This document shows positions 1 to 8,995 of a stretch of DNA of 48,360 nucleotides, piece after piece. The number at the start of each line of letters is the position of its first letter. The first letter of the stretch is position 1. The notes below the pieces were generated by a model. It saw only the letters and a list, made by a program, of their open reading frames with translations, made no database searches and was not told the DNA's origin. The translations under genes and the position numbers were made by a program. This DNA is from Dehalococcoidia bacterium (GTDB taxonomy: Bacteria; Chloroflexota; Dehalococcoidia; UBA2979), in the NCBI GenBank assembly GCA_020845735.1, contig JADLFF010000056.1:1-48360 (forward strand), in the 5' to 3' direction.

Positions 1-694
1 CGGGGTCGTTCGGCTGCAGCACGCGCAGCCGGTCGCGAATCGTGATGCCGGGGGCGATGACGAGGAACCCGCGGGTGAATCGTCGGCTGTTCGGACGCCG
101 AACGGCGTTGATCGTCTGCCACGCGATGAGCATCGCCATGACGGTGGTCTTACCTGCGCCCGTCGCGAGCTTGAGCGCTAGCCTCAACAGCCCCGGGTTA
201 GCTCCTTCATTCGCCGCATCCAAATGATCGAGGAACCGTCGGCCTTCGCGGCCGAGGTTCGGTGCGACTTCCGTGAGCCAGATGATGGTTTCCGCTGCTT
301 CGACCTGGCAGAAGAACGGGCGGATGCCGGCAAAGTCGTGGTGGCGCCAGTGCTGGAGGAGGCGAGCCGTTTCGGGCGTCACGCCCCACTGGCTCTGATC
401 CGGGAGTGCCCGCCACCGATCAACCCTCGCACGGAGGTCGTTGATCGCCTGGGACGTTGCCTCGTACTGCTGGGCCTCGGTCGAGAGCCCTTTCCCCTCG
501 TCAAAGACCATCGCCTTCTGGGCAGGCGCGCGCCGCTGCTTCTTCGGCTTCGGAATGGGAGTGATGAACTCGGCGCGCCGGCGCTGATTGACGATCTCAT
601 TCGTGGGCTGACCACTCTCGTCGAGTTCCCAGTATTGAGCCGGGTATTCGTAGGGCGAGTTTAGGATCGGCGCTTCGAAGAATCGATCAGTCAT
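1..694 (-). CDS. DEAD/DEAH helicase, type III restriction Res-like subunit (3' part outside window)
   Basis: The reading frame starts at ATG 694 and is open to the window edge, so only about the first 231 residues are seen. A Walker A motif GAGKT lies at residues 179-183, in the context LKLATGAGKT. The stretch before it (QVEAAETIIWLTE) is typical of large restriction-type DEAD/DEAH helicases annotated as type III restriction Res subunits. The N-terminus (FEAPILNSPYEYPAQYW) resembles the BPTD_3080-like group. The start overlaps the preceding small frame by ATGA, and the nuclease-helicase gene lies just upstream on the same strand, so these may be one defence operon. The expected role is ATP-driven DNA translocation coupled to cleavage. 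The nuclease domain would lie outside the window, and no methyltransferase is visible upstream. Family assignment is from memory of the motifs. Confidence 0.75.
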   Translation of the reverse strand, partial: MTDRFFEAPILNSPYEYPAQYWELDESGQPTNEIVNQRRRAEFITPIPKPKKQRRAPAQKAMVFDEGKGLSTEAQQYEATSQAINDLRARVDRWRALPDQSQWGVTPETARLLQHWRHHDFAGIRPFFCQVEAAETIIWLTEVAPNLGREGRRFLDHLDAANEGANPGLLRLALKLATGAGKTTVMAMLIAWQTINAVRRPNSRRFTRGFLVIAPGITIRDRLRVLQPNDP

Positions 695-972
695 GCGCAC
701 CCCACGCTTGTGACCGCCTCTTTTTCCACCGGAGGCGTGAATCCCTGCTCGCCCGGCACCGCGCAGTCGCCCTGCTGCCACCTACAAGGGTGGCTGGAAC
801 GGGATGGCGTCCCGATACTCTTGGAGTCTACGAGTTTGACCGCCCCGAGCGCGCGCCCTTGCCCTGAGCCCGATGAGATGGCCGCCGCAAGCCCCCCGTG
901 GCCCTCGCCGGCGAGCACCCCCTCCAGCTGTTGCCGGACGTTCGCGGTCCTGGGCTCCAGAGTGTCGGTCAT
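691..972 (-). CDS. small hypothetical protein between nuclease-helicase and Res genes
   Basis: A 93-residue frame fills the space between the nuclease-helicase (stop at 999) and the Res-like helicase. Its stop overlaps the next start as ATGA, the arrangement seen at other real junctions in this window. No domain is recognised: the first 55 residues are Gly/Ala rich (LEGVLAGEGHGG) and two Cys occur near the end. No good ribosome-binding site precedes ATG 972. It may be a real coupled gene, a decayed remnant of a methyltransferase or specificity gene, or chance. Position is the only support. Confidence 0.3.
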   Translation of the reverse strand: MTDTLEPRTANVRQQLEGVLAGEGHGGLAAAISSGSGQGRALGAVKLVDSKSIGTPSRSSHPCRWQQGDCAVPGEQGFTPPVEKEAVTSVGCA

Positions 973-998
973 GTATGACAGGAATCGGATTCACCAAG

Positions 999-3900
999 CT
1001 AACTGGCCATCTCGACAAGCCGCGCCAGGGCGTTCGCCAGCTGCATCTGTCGAGGCGTCCGGCAGCGCACACGCAGTAGCGCCGGGCTCGCGACGACAAC
1101 CGCGAGGCACTGAGCGCGGCTGGTGGCAACGTTGAGCCGGTTGAGGCTGTACAGGAATTCCATGCCTCGAGGCGCCTCGTCGGCTGAGCTCGTGGCCATC
1201 GAGTAGATGGAAATCGGCGCTTCCTGCCCCTGGAACTTGTCGACCGTGCCAATCCTGAGCCCCGGCAGCGCCGCGGTCAGCGTCGCGACCTGGGCGTTGT
1301 ACGGGGTGATCAGGAGCAGGTCGCGGTCGGTGAGCGACTTCGTCACGCCCTTCGCGTCGGTGCAGGTCGGAGTCGCGCCAAGCAGCCGCCGCACCAGCGC
1401 GGCGATGGCGGCAGCCTCCTCGGGTGAGTCGCTGGAATGGCCCTCATGCGCAACGGGGATGTAGCGGATGCCGGTGCCCGTGAGCGGAGCCTCACCGGCG
1501 AGATCGAGCGCCTCGCGGCCAGGGTGTGAGTGCAGGCGCCCCTCGTAGAAGACCTCGGAGGTGTACGCGCTGATGCTCGGGTGGAGGCGCCACGTGCCGT
1601 TGAGGAAGAGCCCCAAGTGTTCGGGCATCACGCGCTCACCGGCGAGAACGTGTGCCAGCGCCGAGCGTTCGGCCCCGGGCGGATGAGTCCCCTGCAGCGG
1701 CTGGTCAAGCTGCTGAGGATCGCCGAGGAGCACGAGGTTGGTCGCACACAGGGAAGCGGCGAGCGCATCGGCCAGTGACATCTGGCCGGCCTCGTCGATG
1801 AAGAGCACGTCGACGCTCAAGGCCATGTCTTCGCGTGCCCACAGCCACGCGGTGCCGCCGACCACGTTGAGCGACCCATCGGCGAGCGCGCCGCGCGCTG
1901 CATCGTTGTCCTTGAGGTGTGTGGCAGCGGCGTAGGCAGGCTCGTCGTCGTTCGCGCGCTGCCCGATCGCGACGGTGACACGGCGGTCGCGCGCGATCGT
2001 CGCCGCCTTCTCGAGCAGCTCCCCGATTACCTTGTGGCTGTTCGCGGTCACGCCAACGCGTTTCCCCGCGGCCACCAGGTCAACAATCATCTGAGCCCCG
2101 ACCGTGCTCTTGCCCGAGCCCGGCGGTCCCTGGACCGCGAGATAGCTCTGGTCGAGCACGAGGACGAGGCGTCGGGCCGCCTCCTGCGCATCCTCACCCT
2201 CGCGAGCCAGCGGCTGGCCGGCTGGCTGCGCGCATCGCGGTGAGCCGCGCATGAGCAGGTCACGGGACGCGTGGTACTCACCTGGGGCATCGATGCCGTG
2301 CTCGATCACCCACCGCGCGAGGCGCTGCAGACTCTCCGGCTTCGGCTGCGGGCGGAAGTAGTCGTGCGGGATGAGGGAGGTCGGCGTCGGCGCTGGCCGG
2401 CCCGACCCGAGCTTGAGATCGATGATGCCGGCATCGTCGTCGACGTGGACCACCGTACCGGCGGGCCGATCGGTCGCCGGATCGTGCGGCGTGTTGCCGA
2501 CACTGGTCTTGTGCTCCTGGGGCGGGAACCGGAAGCGGTAGATGGTGGAGCGGGCACGTGGCGTCGGGTCCGGCCATGAGCGTTCGAAGGTCAGCTCGCC
2601 GAGCGCGTCGGACTCCTCGCGCCGCTCCTCATCGGTCAGCTCGTCGCGGAGGAAGAAGTAGCGCCACCAGAACGACTTCGCTTCACGGCGATGCCAGTTG
2701 AGCAGCTGTGCTAGCAGCCAGCTGCCGCTCTCGGTGTCGCTTGCGGCAACGAGGTCGTCCGGCAGGCCAGCCATCAACTGGTCGACCAACGCCTGTACTG
2801 CCTTCTGGGCTTCGCTGTCCTCGGTCTCCTCGGGCGTGGCGACGACCGGCCGCGGCAGCACCTCGCCGAGCTCGGTGGCGAGGGCGGCGCGCTGCCCTTC
2901 GAGCCAATCGCGCAGGAGGAGCGTCGAGACGCAGTCGTCGCGGTTGTAGCCCTCGATCTCCGTTCGGAGGTCGTCTCGCTCCGTGCCCTGTCCGAGCTCG
3001 AGCCAGGTTTCGAACTCGACGATGCTTGTGCCGGCGTCGCGTAGATCAATCTCACGCTTGAACCCGTACAGGGGCTCGAGGCGCTTGATCGAGTAGCTCT
3101 CCACGGAGGCGCGGATCCCCTGCCGCACCGCGCAGTAGAGGTCGACGAAGACGCCGCCGCGCAGCAGTTGGTCGACCTCTTCCTCGCGTGTCCCGTACCG
3201 CCCGGCCAACCGCTTCACGGCGGTCGGCTCGTACGGCGCGTAGTGGTAGACGTGCAGCTGCGGGTCGGTCGCGTGGCGGTCTACAACGAGGTCAATGAAT
3301 TCCTCGAACGCGCGGCGTTCGGCAGCAGGTGTGACGGTGCCGCCCTCGATCGCCCACAAGGCGTGGAACGCCGGCTGGCTTGCAGCGTCACGACGGCCGG
3401 GCTCGATCACGCCAAAGAGGTAGTCGATGCCGTCGACCGCGTCCGAGCCGAAGAACGGGTCACCCTCGATATCGAAGAAGAGGTCCCCCGGTGATGGCTC
3501 CGGGAGCATGAGCAGGCCGCTGTTGGGGACGAGCGCACCTTCGCGGTCACGGGCCGGTGGGATGCGTTCTGAGATCACCAGCCCCTCGCGCTCGCCTCGC
3601 ACCTGGATCGCGGCCTGCGCTCGGATGCGCGCGAGCGCGTCGCGGCCGGCGCCTTCGATCCGTTCGGGGAGCGGGGCAGGCGGCTCGGCCAGCCCGGTCC
3701 GCGTCGTCACTTCGATCGAACGGAGGGCGCGCCGCTGGCGGCTCGTGAGGTTCGCCACGAGCGACAGGTCATCCTGGGCACGCCACTGCGCCCGGCACTC
3801 GACGGTCCACCGACAGACGCCGCAGTGCTCGACCGGCTCTGGCGTCGTCGCGACCGGGAACGATGGCTGCCCGGCGTTGAGAAGTTCCTCAAGATCGTGC

Positions 3901-4496
3901 GCGACGAGCCGGTAGTACGCCGCGTAGTCGGCCACGCGGAACGAGACTGTCTCGCGCGCCACGCCCCCTAGCGCGAGGTGCATCTTCTCCGGCTCAAGGC
4001 CCTGGAGCGCGCCCACCATCTCCGAGTACATGCAGATCTGCAGCACCGCGGACGCCTTGGCGTGTCGCGCCAGCTTGGTGTCCCAGACCTCGTAGCTCCA
4101 TGCCCCGAGTCCGCTGGGCCGGTCGACGCGACGCAGGAAGTCCGCGTAACCGAGTTTGCGGCCGTCGAAGAGCACGGCCTGGTAGATCACGTCCGCGCCC
4201 GCGCGCATCGCCGCCAGCGTCGCCTCGTGCCCTTGTGCAATGCGCTCGGCGCGAGGGAGTGCATCGTCTGATTCGATCTTGGCGGTTGTGACTCCTTCAG
4301 CGGTCAGGGCTGCGAGGAAGCGCGCCTCGTGTTCCGTCCCGCGCTGCGCGATCCGGTCGAGCACCGGATCGGCCCGCATCGGTCGCTTCAGGTACCCCTC
4401 GACCGCGGCCCGCTCAAGATTCGCGAGGTGGCGGCACTCCAGGAACCCAACAAGGTCGGTCGCGGAGTAGACGGGGCGGCCATCGATCAGCTGCAA
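999..4496 (-). CDS. TM0106-type RecB-like nuclease, RNase H-like and SF1 helicase fusion (copy 1)
   Basis: This 1165-residue protein has three parts. Residues 1-240 are a Cas4/RecB-like nuclease with GYADF (D119), WDTK (D139, K141) and QICMY (QxxxY, 153-157). Four cysteines, C21 plus C225-x2-C228-x5-C234, look like the 4Fe-4S clasp of this family. Around residues 338-540 is a YprB/RNase H-like DEDD domain with DIEGDP (D342, E344) and YNRDD. Residues 750-1165 form a Dna2/Upf1-type SF1 helicase with GPPGSGKST (K796), IDEAGQ (D901, E902) and GDPQQLDQ. The start is TTG at MQLIDGRP, shared with copy 2. Such proteins are predicted to process nucleic acid in repair or defence, and the next genes downstream are restriction-like. 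A copy of exactly the same length lies at 41872-45369, by eye close to 90% identical in protein and without indels. Confidence 0.88.
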   Translation of the reverse strand: MQLIDGRPVYSATDLVGFLECRHLANLERAAVEGYLKRPMRADPVLDRIAQRGTEHEARFLAALTAEGVTTAKIESDDALPRAERIAQGHEATLAAMRAGADVIYQAVLFDGRKLGYADFLRRVDRPSGLGAWSYEVWDTKLARHAKASAVLQICMYSEMVGALQGLEPEKMHLALGGVARETVSFRVADYAAYYRLVAHDLEELLNAGQPSFPVATTPEPVEHCGVCRWTVECRAQWRAQDDLSLVANLTSRQRRALRSIEVTTRTGLAEPPAPLPERIEGAGRDALARIRAQAAIQVRGEREGLVISERIPPARDREGALVPNSGLLMLPEPSPGDLFFDIEGDPFFGSDAVDGIDYLFGVIEPGRRDAASQPAFHALWAIEGGTVTPAAERRAFEEFIDLVVDRHATDPQLHVYHYAPYEPTAVKRLAGRYGTREEEVDQLLRGGVFVDLYCAVRQGIRASVESYSIKRLEPLYGFKREIDLRDAGTSIVEFETWLELGQGTERDDLRTEIEGYNRDDCVSTLLLRDWLEGQRAALATELGEVLPRPVVATPEETEDSEAQKAVQALVDQLMAGLPDDLVAASDTESGSWLLAQLLNWHRREAKSFWWRYFFLRDELTDEERREESDALGELTFERSWPDPTPRARSTIYRFRFPPQEHKTSVGNTPHDPATDRPAGTVVHVDDDAGIIDLKLGSGRPAPTPTSLIPHDYFRPQPKPESLQRLARWVIEHGIDAPGEYHASRDLLMRGSPRCAQPAGQPLAREGEDAQEAARRLVLVLDQSYLAVQGPPGSGKSTVGAQMIVDLVAAGKRVGVTANSHKVIGELLEKAATIARDRRVTVAIGQRANDDEPAYAAATHLKDNDAARGALADGSLNVVGGTAWLWAREDMALSVDVLFIDEAGQMSLADALAASLCATNLVLLGDPQQLDQPLQGTHPPGAERSALAHVLAGERVMPEHLGLFLNGTWRLHPSISAYTSEVFYEGRLHSHPGREALDLAGEAPLTGTGIRYIPVAHEGHSSDSPEEAAAIAALVRRLLGATPTCTDAKGVTKSLTDRDLLLITPYNAQVATLTAALPGLRIGTVDKFQGQEAPISIYSMATSSADEAPRGMEFLYSLNRLNVATSRAQCLAVVVASPALLRVRCRTPRQMQLANALARLVEMAS

Positions 4497-4606
4497 CTGG
4501 ACGCTCGCCTCCCGCGTTTCCGAGTGATCCTCACGGAATCAGGCACAGGGGGCTAGTGAGACGCAGACAGCATCCGACGCCGTCCATCGGGCGCTGGCCC
4601 GGCGCC

Positions 4607-4852
4607 CTAGTGCTTCATGTCTTTCGGCGGATTCGGGTCGTTCCCCTGCGGGATCGTGTCAGAGTCACGCCAGCGCCCGTCGCGGCCCTGGATGCGCACC
4701 TCGCCGCCGCCGTGGTTCGCCACGATTTCGCGAGCACGGCGGATAGCATCCGCCTGTGTGTCGTGCTGCGAACTCGCCCTACTCGCGTTGGGACCACGAA
4801 CCCCCCAACCGCTGTCCGGATTGCGCACGACGTAGCGGTCATTCTTGCCCAC
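4607..4852 (-). CDS. DUF2188 domain protein
   Basis: An 81-residue protein starting at GTG 4852, six bases after a near-perfect ribosome-binding site (AAGGAGGT, on the complement). The sequence has the DUF2188 pattern: a start like RYVVRNPDSGWGV, then DTQADAIRRAREIVANHGGGEVRIQ, then a short acidic and polar tail. DUF2188 proteins are small, soluble and of unknown function; some are co-regulated with stress genes. It is divergent from the XRE regulator gene, and the shared intergenic region carries inverted repeats, so it may belong to that regulon. Domain recognition is good; function is unknown. Confidence 0.85.
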   Translation of the reverse strand: MGKNDRYVVRNPDSGWGVRGPNASRASSQHDTQADAIRRAREIVANHGGGEVRIQGRDGRWRDSDTIPQGNDPNPPKDMKH

Positions 4853-4867
4853 GGCTGACCTCCTTGC

Positions 4868-4916
4868 GAACGTGGAGCGTTCCTTACCGCGAACGATACC
4901 GGTGCGGTCGTTCGCG
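4868..4916. promoter_or_regulatory. operator-like inverted repeats between DUF2188 and XRE genes
   Basis: A perfect 9-bp dyad, CGCGAACGA at 4888-4896 and TCGTTCGCG at 4908-4916, is separated by 11 bases. A second dyad, GAACG 4868-4872 and CGTTC 4878-4882, shares the same GAACG half-site. Both lie between two divergent starts (4852 and 4994). An XRE dimer is a natural binder and the gene for one is adjacent. The spacing does not fit the GAAC-N4-GTTC LexA box known from Gram-positives. Regulation is inferred. Confidence 0.45.
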
Positions 4917-4993
4917 CGTCAACACGGGTGGCGTTCCGCTAGCGGTACGAGGTCGCGTAGAGTATTCGTGTGCAGGCACCGAAGGGAATGCCC

Positions 4994-5389
4994 GTGGAGC
5001 CGGTCGGAGTGCGGATCAGAGGACTGCGCGCCGAGCAGGGACTCTCGCTCAGCGAGCTCGCGAGGTTGTCCGGCGTATCGAAGGGGTACCTGTCCCAGAT
5101 CGAACGTTCCGCCGAGGCCCGACCGTCCGCCTCGACGCTGTTCGCACTCGCGAAAGCCCTCGGCACCTCGGCAGCTGCGCTGCTCGGGAGCACGGAGGGC
5201 GGCGTCGCCGCGGAAGAAGCTACGCCCGAAGTACCGGATGCGCTGCGCGAGTTTGCCGCCGAGGTGGACTTGCCGCCGGCGGAGCTTCACATGCTCGCGC
5301 GCATTCGTTACCGCGGTGAGTCACCACGCTCAAAGGAGGACTGGCGGTTCATCTACGAGTCGATCCGCCGCAGCGTGAGGGACCGCTGA
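4994..5389 (+). CDS. XRE-family transcriptional regulator
   Basis: Residues about 3-60 form a Cro/C1-type helix-turn-helix: VRIRGLRAEQGLSLSELA, then SGVSKGYLSQIER as the recognition helix, then PSASTLFALAKALG. An acidic linker and a C-terminal helix follow. GTG 4994 is chosen because AAGG stands eight bases before it. ATG 4988 and GTG 4970 are in frame upstream but lack a ribosome-binding site. The ImmA/IrrE-like protease gene starts 11 bases after the stop. In such pairs the protease typically cleaves or inactivates the partner repressor after a stress signal. The GAACG dyads upstream are the likely operator. Confidence 0.85.
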   Translation: MEPVGVRIRGLRAEQGLSLSELARLSGVSKGYLSQIERSAEARPSASTLFALAKALGTSAAALLGSTEGGVAAEEATPEVPDALREFAAEVDLPPAELHMLARIRYRGESPRSKEDWRFIYESIRRSVRDR

Positions 5390-5400
5390 GGGGGTTGCGC

Positions 5401-6300
5401 ATGCCCCAGCGGGATGGGCCAGCGTTACTTGTTGCCGCGCTGCGTGGCGGCTCGGCCGAAAAAGCCATCCGCGCGGCCGTCGACCGGCTGCGCATGGAGA
5501 CTGCGGTCGCGGTACCGCCCGCACCGCTCGAACTGCTCGGCTCCTTCCGCGGCGTGACGCGCATCGAGGTGGCCACGATGGCAAGCGCCGGTCGGCTCGT
5601 CCCGGTGCCAGGCGGTGGGTATGTCGTGCAGGTCAACGGGACTGACTCGATAGGGCGACAGCGCTTCAGCGCCGCTCACGAAATCTGCCACACGTTCTTT
5701 GATGAGGCGCGCCGTGCAGCCAGCGAGCACGAGGACCGCATCACGGGCGCGTTCGACATGGAACGTCGCGAAGAGTACCTCTGCGACGTCGGTGCTGCGC
5801 ACCTGTTGCTCCACCCGACCTGGCTGCGCGATCTCGCAACTAGGGAGCAGCCGTCGCTCGAGCGGCTGTTCGAGATCGCGACGATCTGCGAGGCCTCCGC
5901 CGAGGCGACAGCGCGACAACTCGCGGCGCTCGGTGTCTGGGCCTGCTCGTTCGTGTTCTGGGAGCCTGGCTACCGCAAGGGAGAGCGTCTCCAGCTTGCC
6001 CACGCTCCGCTGCCCGGGCTCGAAGCGCTCGCGCCACTGCCCGTGCCGAAGCTGCGTGCAACGAGGGTCTACGCCGCCGAGGGCTCGCCGTTCTTTCCGC
6101 TCCGGAAGTCAGTGGCGGAAGGCACCTCCATCGCCGCAGCTCTCCGTAACGAGGGGCTCACGCACGCCATCGAGCGATTCGACGTGGGCCAGAAGCCGCT
6201 CGTCGTCGACTGTCAGTCTCAGTACGTGGGTTACGTCAACGGCAACGGGGAACCGGTCCCCCGCGTGCTGACCGTGATGCGCTGGCGCACCGAAGGCTGA
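5401..6300 (+). CDS. ImmA/IrrE-family metallopeptidase
   Basis: This 299-residue protein has the zinc site HEICH (H93, E94, H97) followed by FDE, and a downstream segment EEYLCDVGAAHLLLH that supplies the third ligand region in this family (PF06114). The remainder, about residues 150-299, is a variable C-terminal half possibly used for sensing. ATG 5401 is used; a TTG at 5395 is also in frame. The gene directly follows the XRE gene, so it probably inactivates that regulator, as ImmA does for ImmR. Free-standing XRE-ImmA pairs occur in mobile elements, toxin-antitoxin-like units and stress regulons. The setting here, inside a defence island, suits any of these. Confidence 0.85.
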   Translation: MPQRDGPALLVAALRGGSAEKAIRAAVDRLRMETAVAVPPAPLELLGSFRGVTRIEVATMASAGRLVPVPGGGYVVQVNGTDSIGRQRFSAAHEICHTFFDEARRAASEHEDRITGAFDMERREEYLCDVGAAHLLLHPTWLRDLATREQPSLERLFEIATICEASAEATARQLAALGVWACSFVFWEPGYRKGERLQLAHAPLPGLEALAPLPVPKLRATRVYAAEGSPFFPLRKSVAEGTSIAAALRNEGLTHAIERFDVGQKPLVVDCQSQYVGYVNGNGEPVPRVLTVMRWRTEG

Positions 6301-6316
6301 CTGCGGACCGCGCGTC

Positions 6317-8995
6317 CTACCTGGCAGGTAGCCCAGCGCGGTCGAGTTCAGCGAACGAATGCCGCGGCCCGATGCACCGCTCCTGCGCCCAGTCGCGCAC
6401 TTCGCTCTCATGCGTGAAGAGAATAACTTGTACCGACTCGCTGAGGGCCAGCAGCATCTCCAGCACTTCACGCTTCCGATCGGTGTCGCATGCTCCGACG
6501 ACATCATCGAGGACGAGCGGACAGACCTCGCCAGCTCGCGTCAGGTGGCGTGCCAGGGCCACACGGAGGAGCAGATACACCTGCTCCGCCGTCCCGTGCG
6601 ACAGCAGTTGCGCGGATCGCCACCGCCCGCCGTCGCCGCAGATCTCGACGGCGAGGGTCTGCGGATCGACCTTGCAGTCCGTGTAACGACCGTTCGTCAC
6701 CCGCGGCAGCCACTCGAGCACTGTCTGGCGGAGCACCGGCGCGATGCTGCGATGCGCACGATCGACTGCGGACTCCATGTATGTCCTGGTGAGCTGCACA
6801 ACCTCGGCGAGGCCCTGTAGTCGGGCGAGTTCGAGTTCCGCTGCCTCCTGCTCCTCCTCAGCAGCTGCGACGTTCCTTATCGTGGCCGCAAGCTGCCTCC
6901 TGCGCTCCTCGATGGCCGCGAAGTCCTCGCGCATGCGCGCAGCGTCTGCGACTAGCGCATCGAGCCGCGCGGCGCCATTCAGTGATGACAGCCACTCCGT
7001 CGCCGCCCTCAATTCGCTTGAATCGATACCGGTGGAAAGCGTGCCGGCGCGCGTGCGCGCTGCACCTGCCTCCGCTTCAAGCTGCTCGATCGTGCTGTCG
7101 CCCAGCAGCGCCTGCAGGCGACCCCACTGCTGACGTTGCTCCGCGCTCTCTCTCAACCGCGTGCTCCGTTGCCGCTCCCAGTCGCGAAGGCCAGTTACGC
7201 ATTCATCGACGGAAGCATTCGCACTGACCTTGGCGACCCGCACGGCGAGCGCCCGCAACTCCGACTCGATCTTGCCCAAGTCCTGGATCGCCGCTTTGTA
7301 TGCCGCGTCAGCACGCTCGCGCGCCTCGAGACCACTCTGGGCGAGCGCGATGGTTGACGAGAGTTCGCGGCGCGCGGCGCAGGCCCGTTCGTAGGCCGCG
7401 TACGCCTCCTCCGGGTCCTGGTCGGCAAGCGCGGCGTCACGACTGCCGAGCGCGGCGCGTAGCTCGTCGATCTCGGCCGCGACGCGCTGCAAGCGCTCCT
7501 CACGGCTTCCGCGCCACGCACGGACGCGCTCCTGTTGCTGCTCATAAGCCGCGAGATCCTGGGCGAGCGAACGCAGTTGCTCTGGCGACTGGGGCAGACC
7601 GCGCTCCTCGACGACACGCCGAAGCACTTCCGCGCCCTCGGGCTGACCGGGCCTGGCCTCAGCAGTTCGCCGTAAGACGACCTGGGCGATCAGCATCGCG
7701 GCCGCGGCGCTCAAGAGTGCTACCGCCGGTAGCATCCACCCCGCGGCCAGAGCCGTGAGGCCACCAATCGCCAAGACGGCCAGAGTCACTATCCCGGACC
7801 ACGGCCCTGATCTAGATCGAGGCTCTCTGGGCTGAGGGACGGAGAGCTCACGCGCATAGCTGTAGATCTCCTCGACAGTCGAACCGCGAGTCTCGGGTCG
7901 TGGCCGCTCTAACGGTTCGTCGACCTCGACTTGCCGCAGCCGCGCCCGCTCAACGCTGAGCGCCTCCCATGCGCGCCTCACGGACGCATGAACGTCGGCA
8001 TCTCCGGCTGACCGCTGCTCGATATCGATGATTCGCGCGCGGATCGTGTCCGCCGGGTGGCCCGTGGGCGGCACGGGCGTGGGACGGCGTTCCCAGCGGT
8101 AGAGTGTCGTCGTCACGAGACGCGCGTCATCTTCGCCAGGAACTTGGTCAGCGGGTTCGCCTCCGGGGAACTTACTGGAGATCTGACGTGCCTCGAGGTA
8201 ACGGTTCCCCAGCCCGTCTGCGTCGAGCACGGCGCGCGCGGCGCTTGCCGCGTGCGCGTCTCTGTCGGCTAGTGCAGTGAGTTCCCTTGCCTCCTCAACC
8301 TGTTGAGATAGATCCAGAAGCGCCGCGTGCTGTCGCGTGGCCTGCTCCCGCTCTCGGCGCGCCTCCTGTACGCGTGCTTGCGCTTGGCGCAGAGGTCGCG
8401 TCGGTGCCTGCTGCGTACCGACTTGCTCGCGCTCGAACGCCAGGAGCCGCGCAAGTGCGACTGCGGCGGAAGATCCCTGCCTGGCTGTGGCTGCCGCCCG
8501 CTGCAGCTCGTCCTGGAGGCCGTTGGCGCTCTCCTCTCGCGCCACCTCAAGGACGTCCGCTTGGCGGACGCAAGCCGTGCTCAGGAACGAGCGGCGGTTC
8601 AGGCCCAGCCATTGAGAACCATCGGGAGCGCCGTCAAACATGATCTCGCCGGAGTAGTCCCGACCCGTCTGAACATCCTTCGCACTGATATCCACGCGGC
8701 CGGCGAGGTCGTGGCGGAGCTCCACCTGCCGGTCGTCGGCAAGCGCCACGACCGCTCCGACTTCCCACGAGTCGGGCGTGTCCCACGGTCGATGTCGTCG
8801 AGAGAACGCCTGGTCCTCGCTTTGCATGCCCCCGCGTCCGCGTCGCATGCCACACAGCCCGGCATATAGGGCCGCGTGCCAGGTGGACTTCCCCGCCTCG
8901 TTCGGCCCGTAGATCACGTTCATGCCGGGTGCGAAGCGAAGTTGTTCGCCACGAAGCGGCCCGAACGCGTAACCGGTTACCGACTCGAATCGCAT
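6317..8995 (-). CDS. YhaN-like AAA family ATPase (SMC/SbcC-like)
   Basis: This 892-residue protein has an N-terminal half ATPase site, GPNEAGKST near residues 30-38, after FGPLRGEQLRFAPGMNVI. Long coiled coils rich in Arg, Glu and Ala follow. Two hydrophobic segments in the middle (IVTLAVLAIGGLTALAAG and MLPAVALLSAAAAMLIAQ) interrupt the coils, as in Bacillus YhaN. The C-terminal half site has PLVLDDVVGACD and ILFTHE as Walker B and switch His. The start overlaps the stop of the phosphoesterase gene by one base (TGATG). The pair resembles YhaO-YhaN and is related to SbcD-SbcC and Mre11-Rad50, which process DNA ends. Membrane association through the central segments is expected. Confidence 0.85.
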   Translation of the reverse strand: MRFESVTGYAFGPLRGEQLRFAPGMNVIYGPNEAGKSTWHAALYAGLCGMRRGRGGMQSEDQAFSRRHRPWDTPDSWEVGAVVALADDRQVELRHDLAGRVDISAKDVQTGRDYSGEIMFDGAPDGSQWLGLNRRSFLSTACVRQADVLEVAREESANGLQDELQRAAATARQGSSAAVALARLLAFEREQVGTQQAPTRPLRQAQARVQEARREREQATRQHAALLDLSQQVEEARELTALADRDAHAASAARAVLDADGLGNRYLEARQISSKFPGGEPADQVPGEDDARLVTTTLYRWERRPTPVPPTGHPADTIRARIIDIEQRSAGDADVHASVRRAWEALSVERARLRQVEVDEPLERPRPETRGSTVEEIYSYARELSVPQPREPRSRSGPWSGIVTLAVLAIGGLTALAAGWMLPAVALLSAAAAMLIAQVVLRRTAEARPGQPEGAEVLRRVVEERGLPQSPEQLRSLAQDLAAYEQQQERVRAWRGSREERLQRVAAEIDELRAALGSRDAALADQDPEEAYAAYERACAARRELSSTIALAQSGLEARERADAAYKAAIQDLGKIESELRALAVRVAKVSANASVDECVTGLRDWERQRSTRLRESAEQRQQWGRLQALLGDSTIEQLEAEAGAARTRAGTLSTGIDSSELRAATEWLSSLNGAARLDALVADAARMREDFAAIEERRRQLAATIRNVAAAEEEQEAAELELARLQGLAEVVQLTRTYMESAVDRAHRSIAPVLRQTVLEWLPRVTNGRYTDCKVDPQTLAVEICGDGGRWRSAQLLSHGTAEQVYLLLRVALARHLTRAGEVCPLVLDDVVGACDTDRKREVLEMLLALSESVQVILFTHESEVRDWAQERCIGPRHSFAELDRAGLPAR

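Noticed and set aside
4868..4916. LexA/SOS box between the DUF2188 and XRE genes
   Set aside because: GAAC and GTTC half-sites are present but the spacings do not fit the GAAC-N4-GTTC rule.
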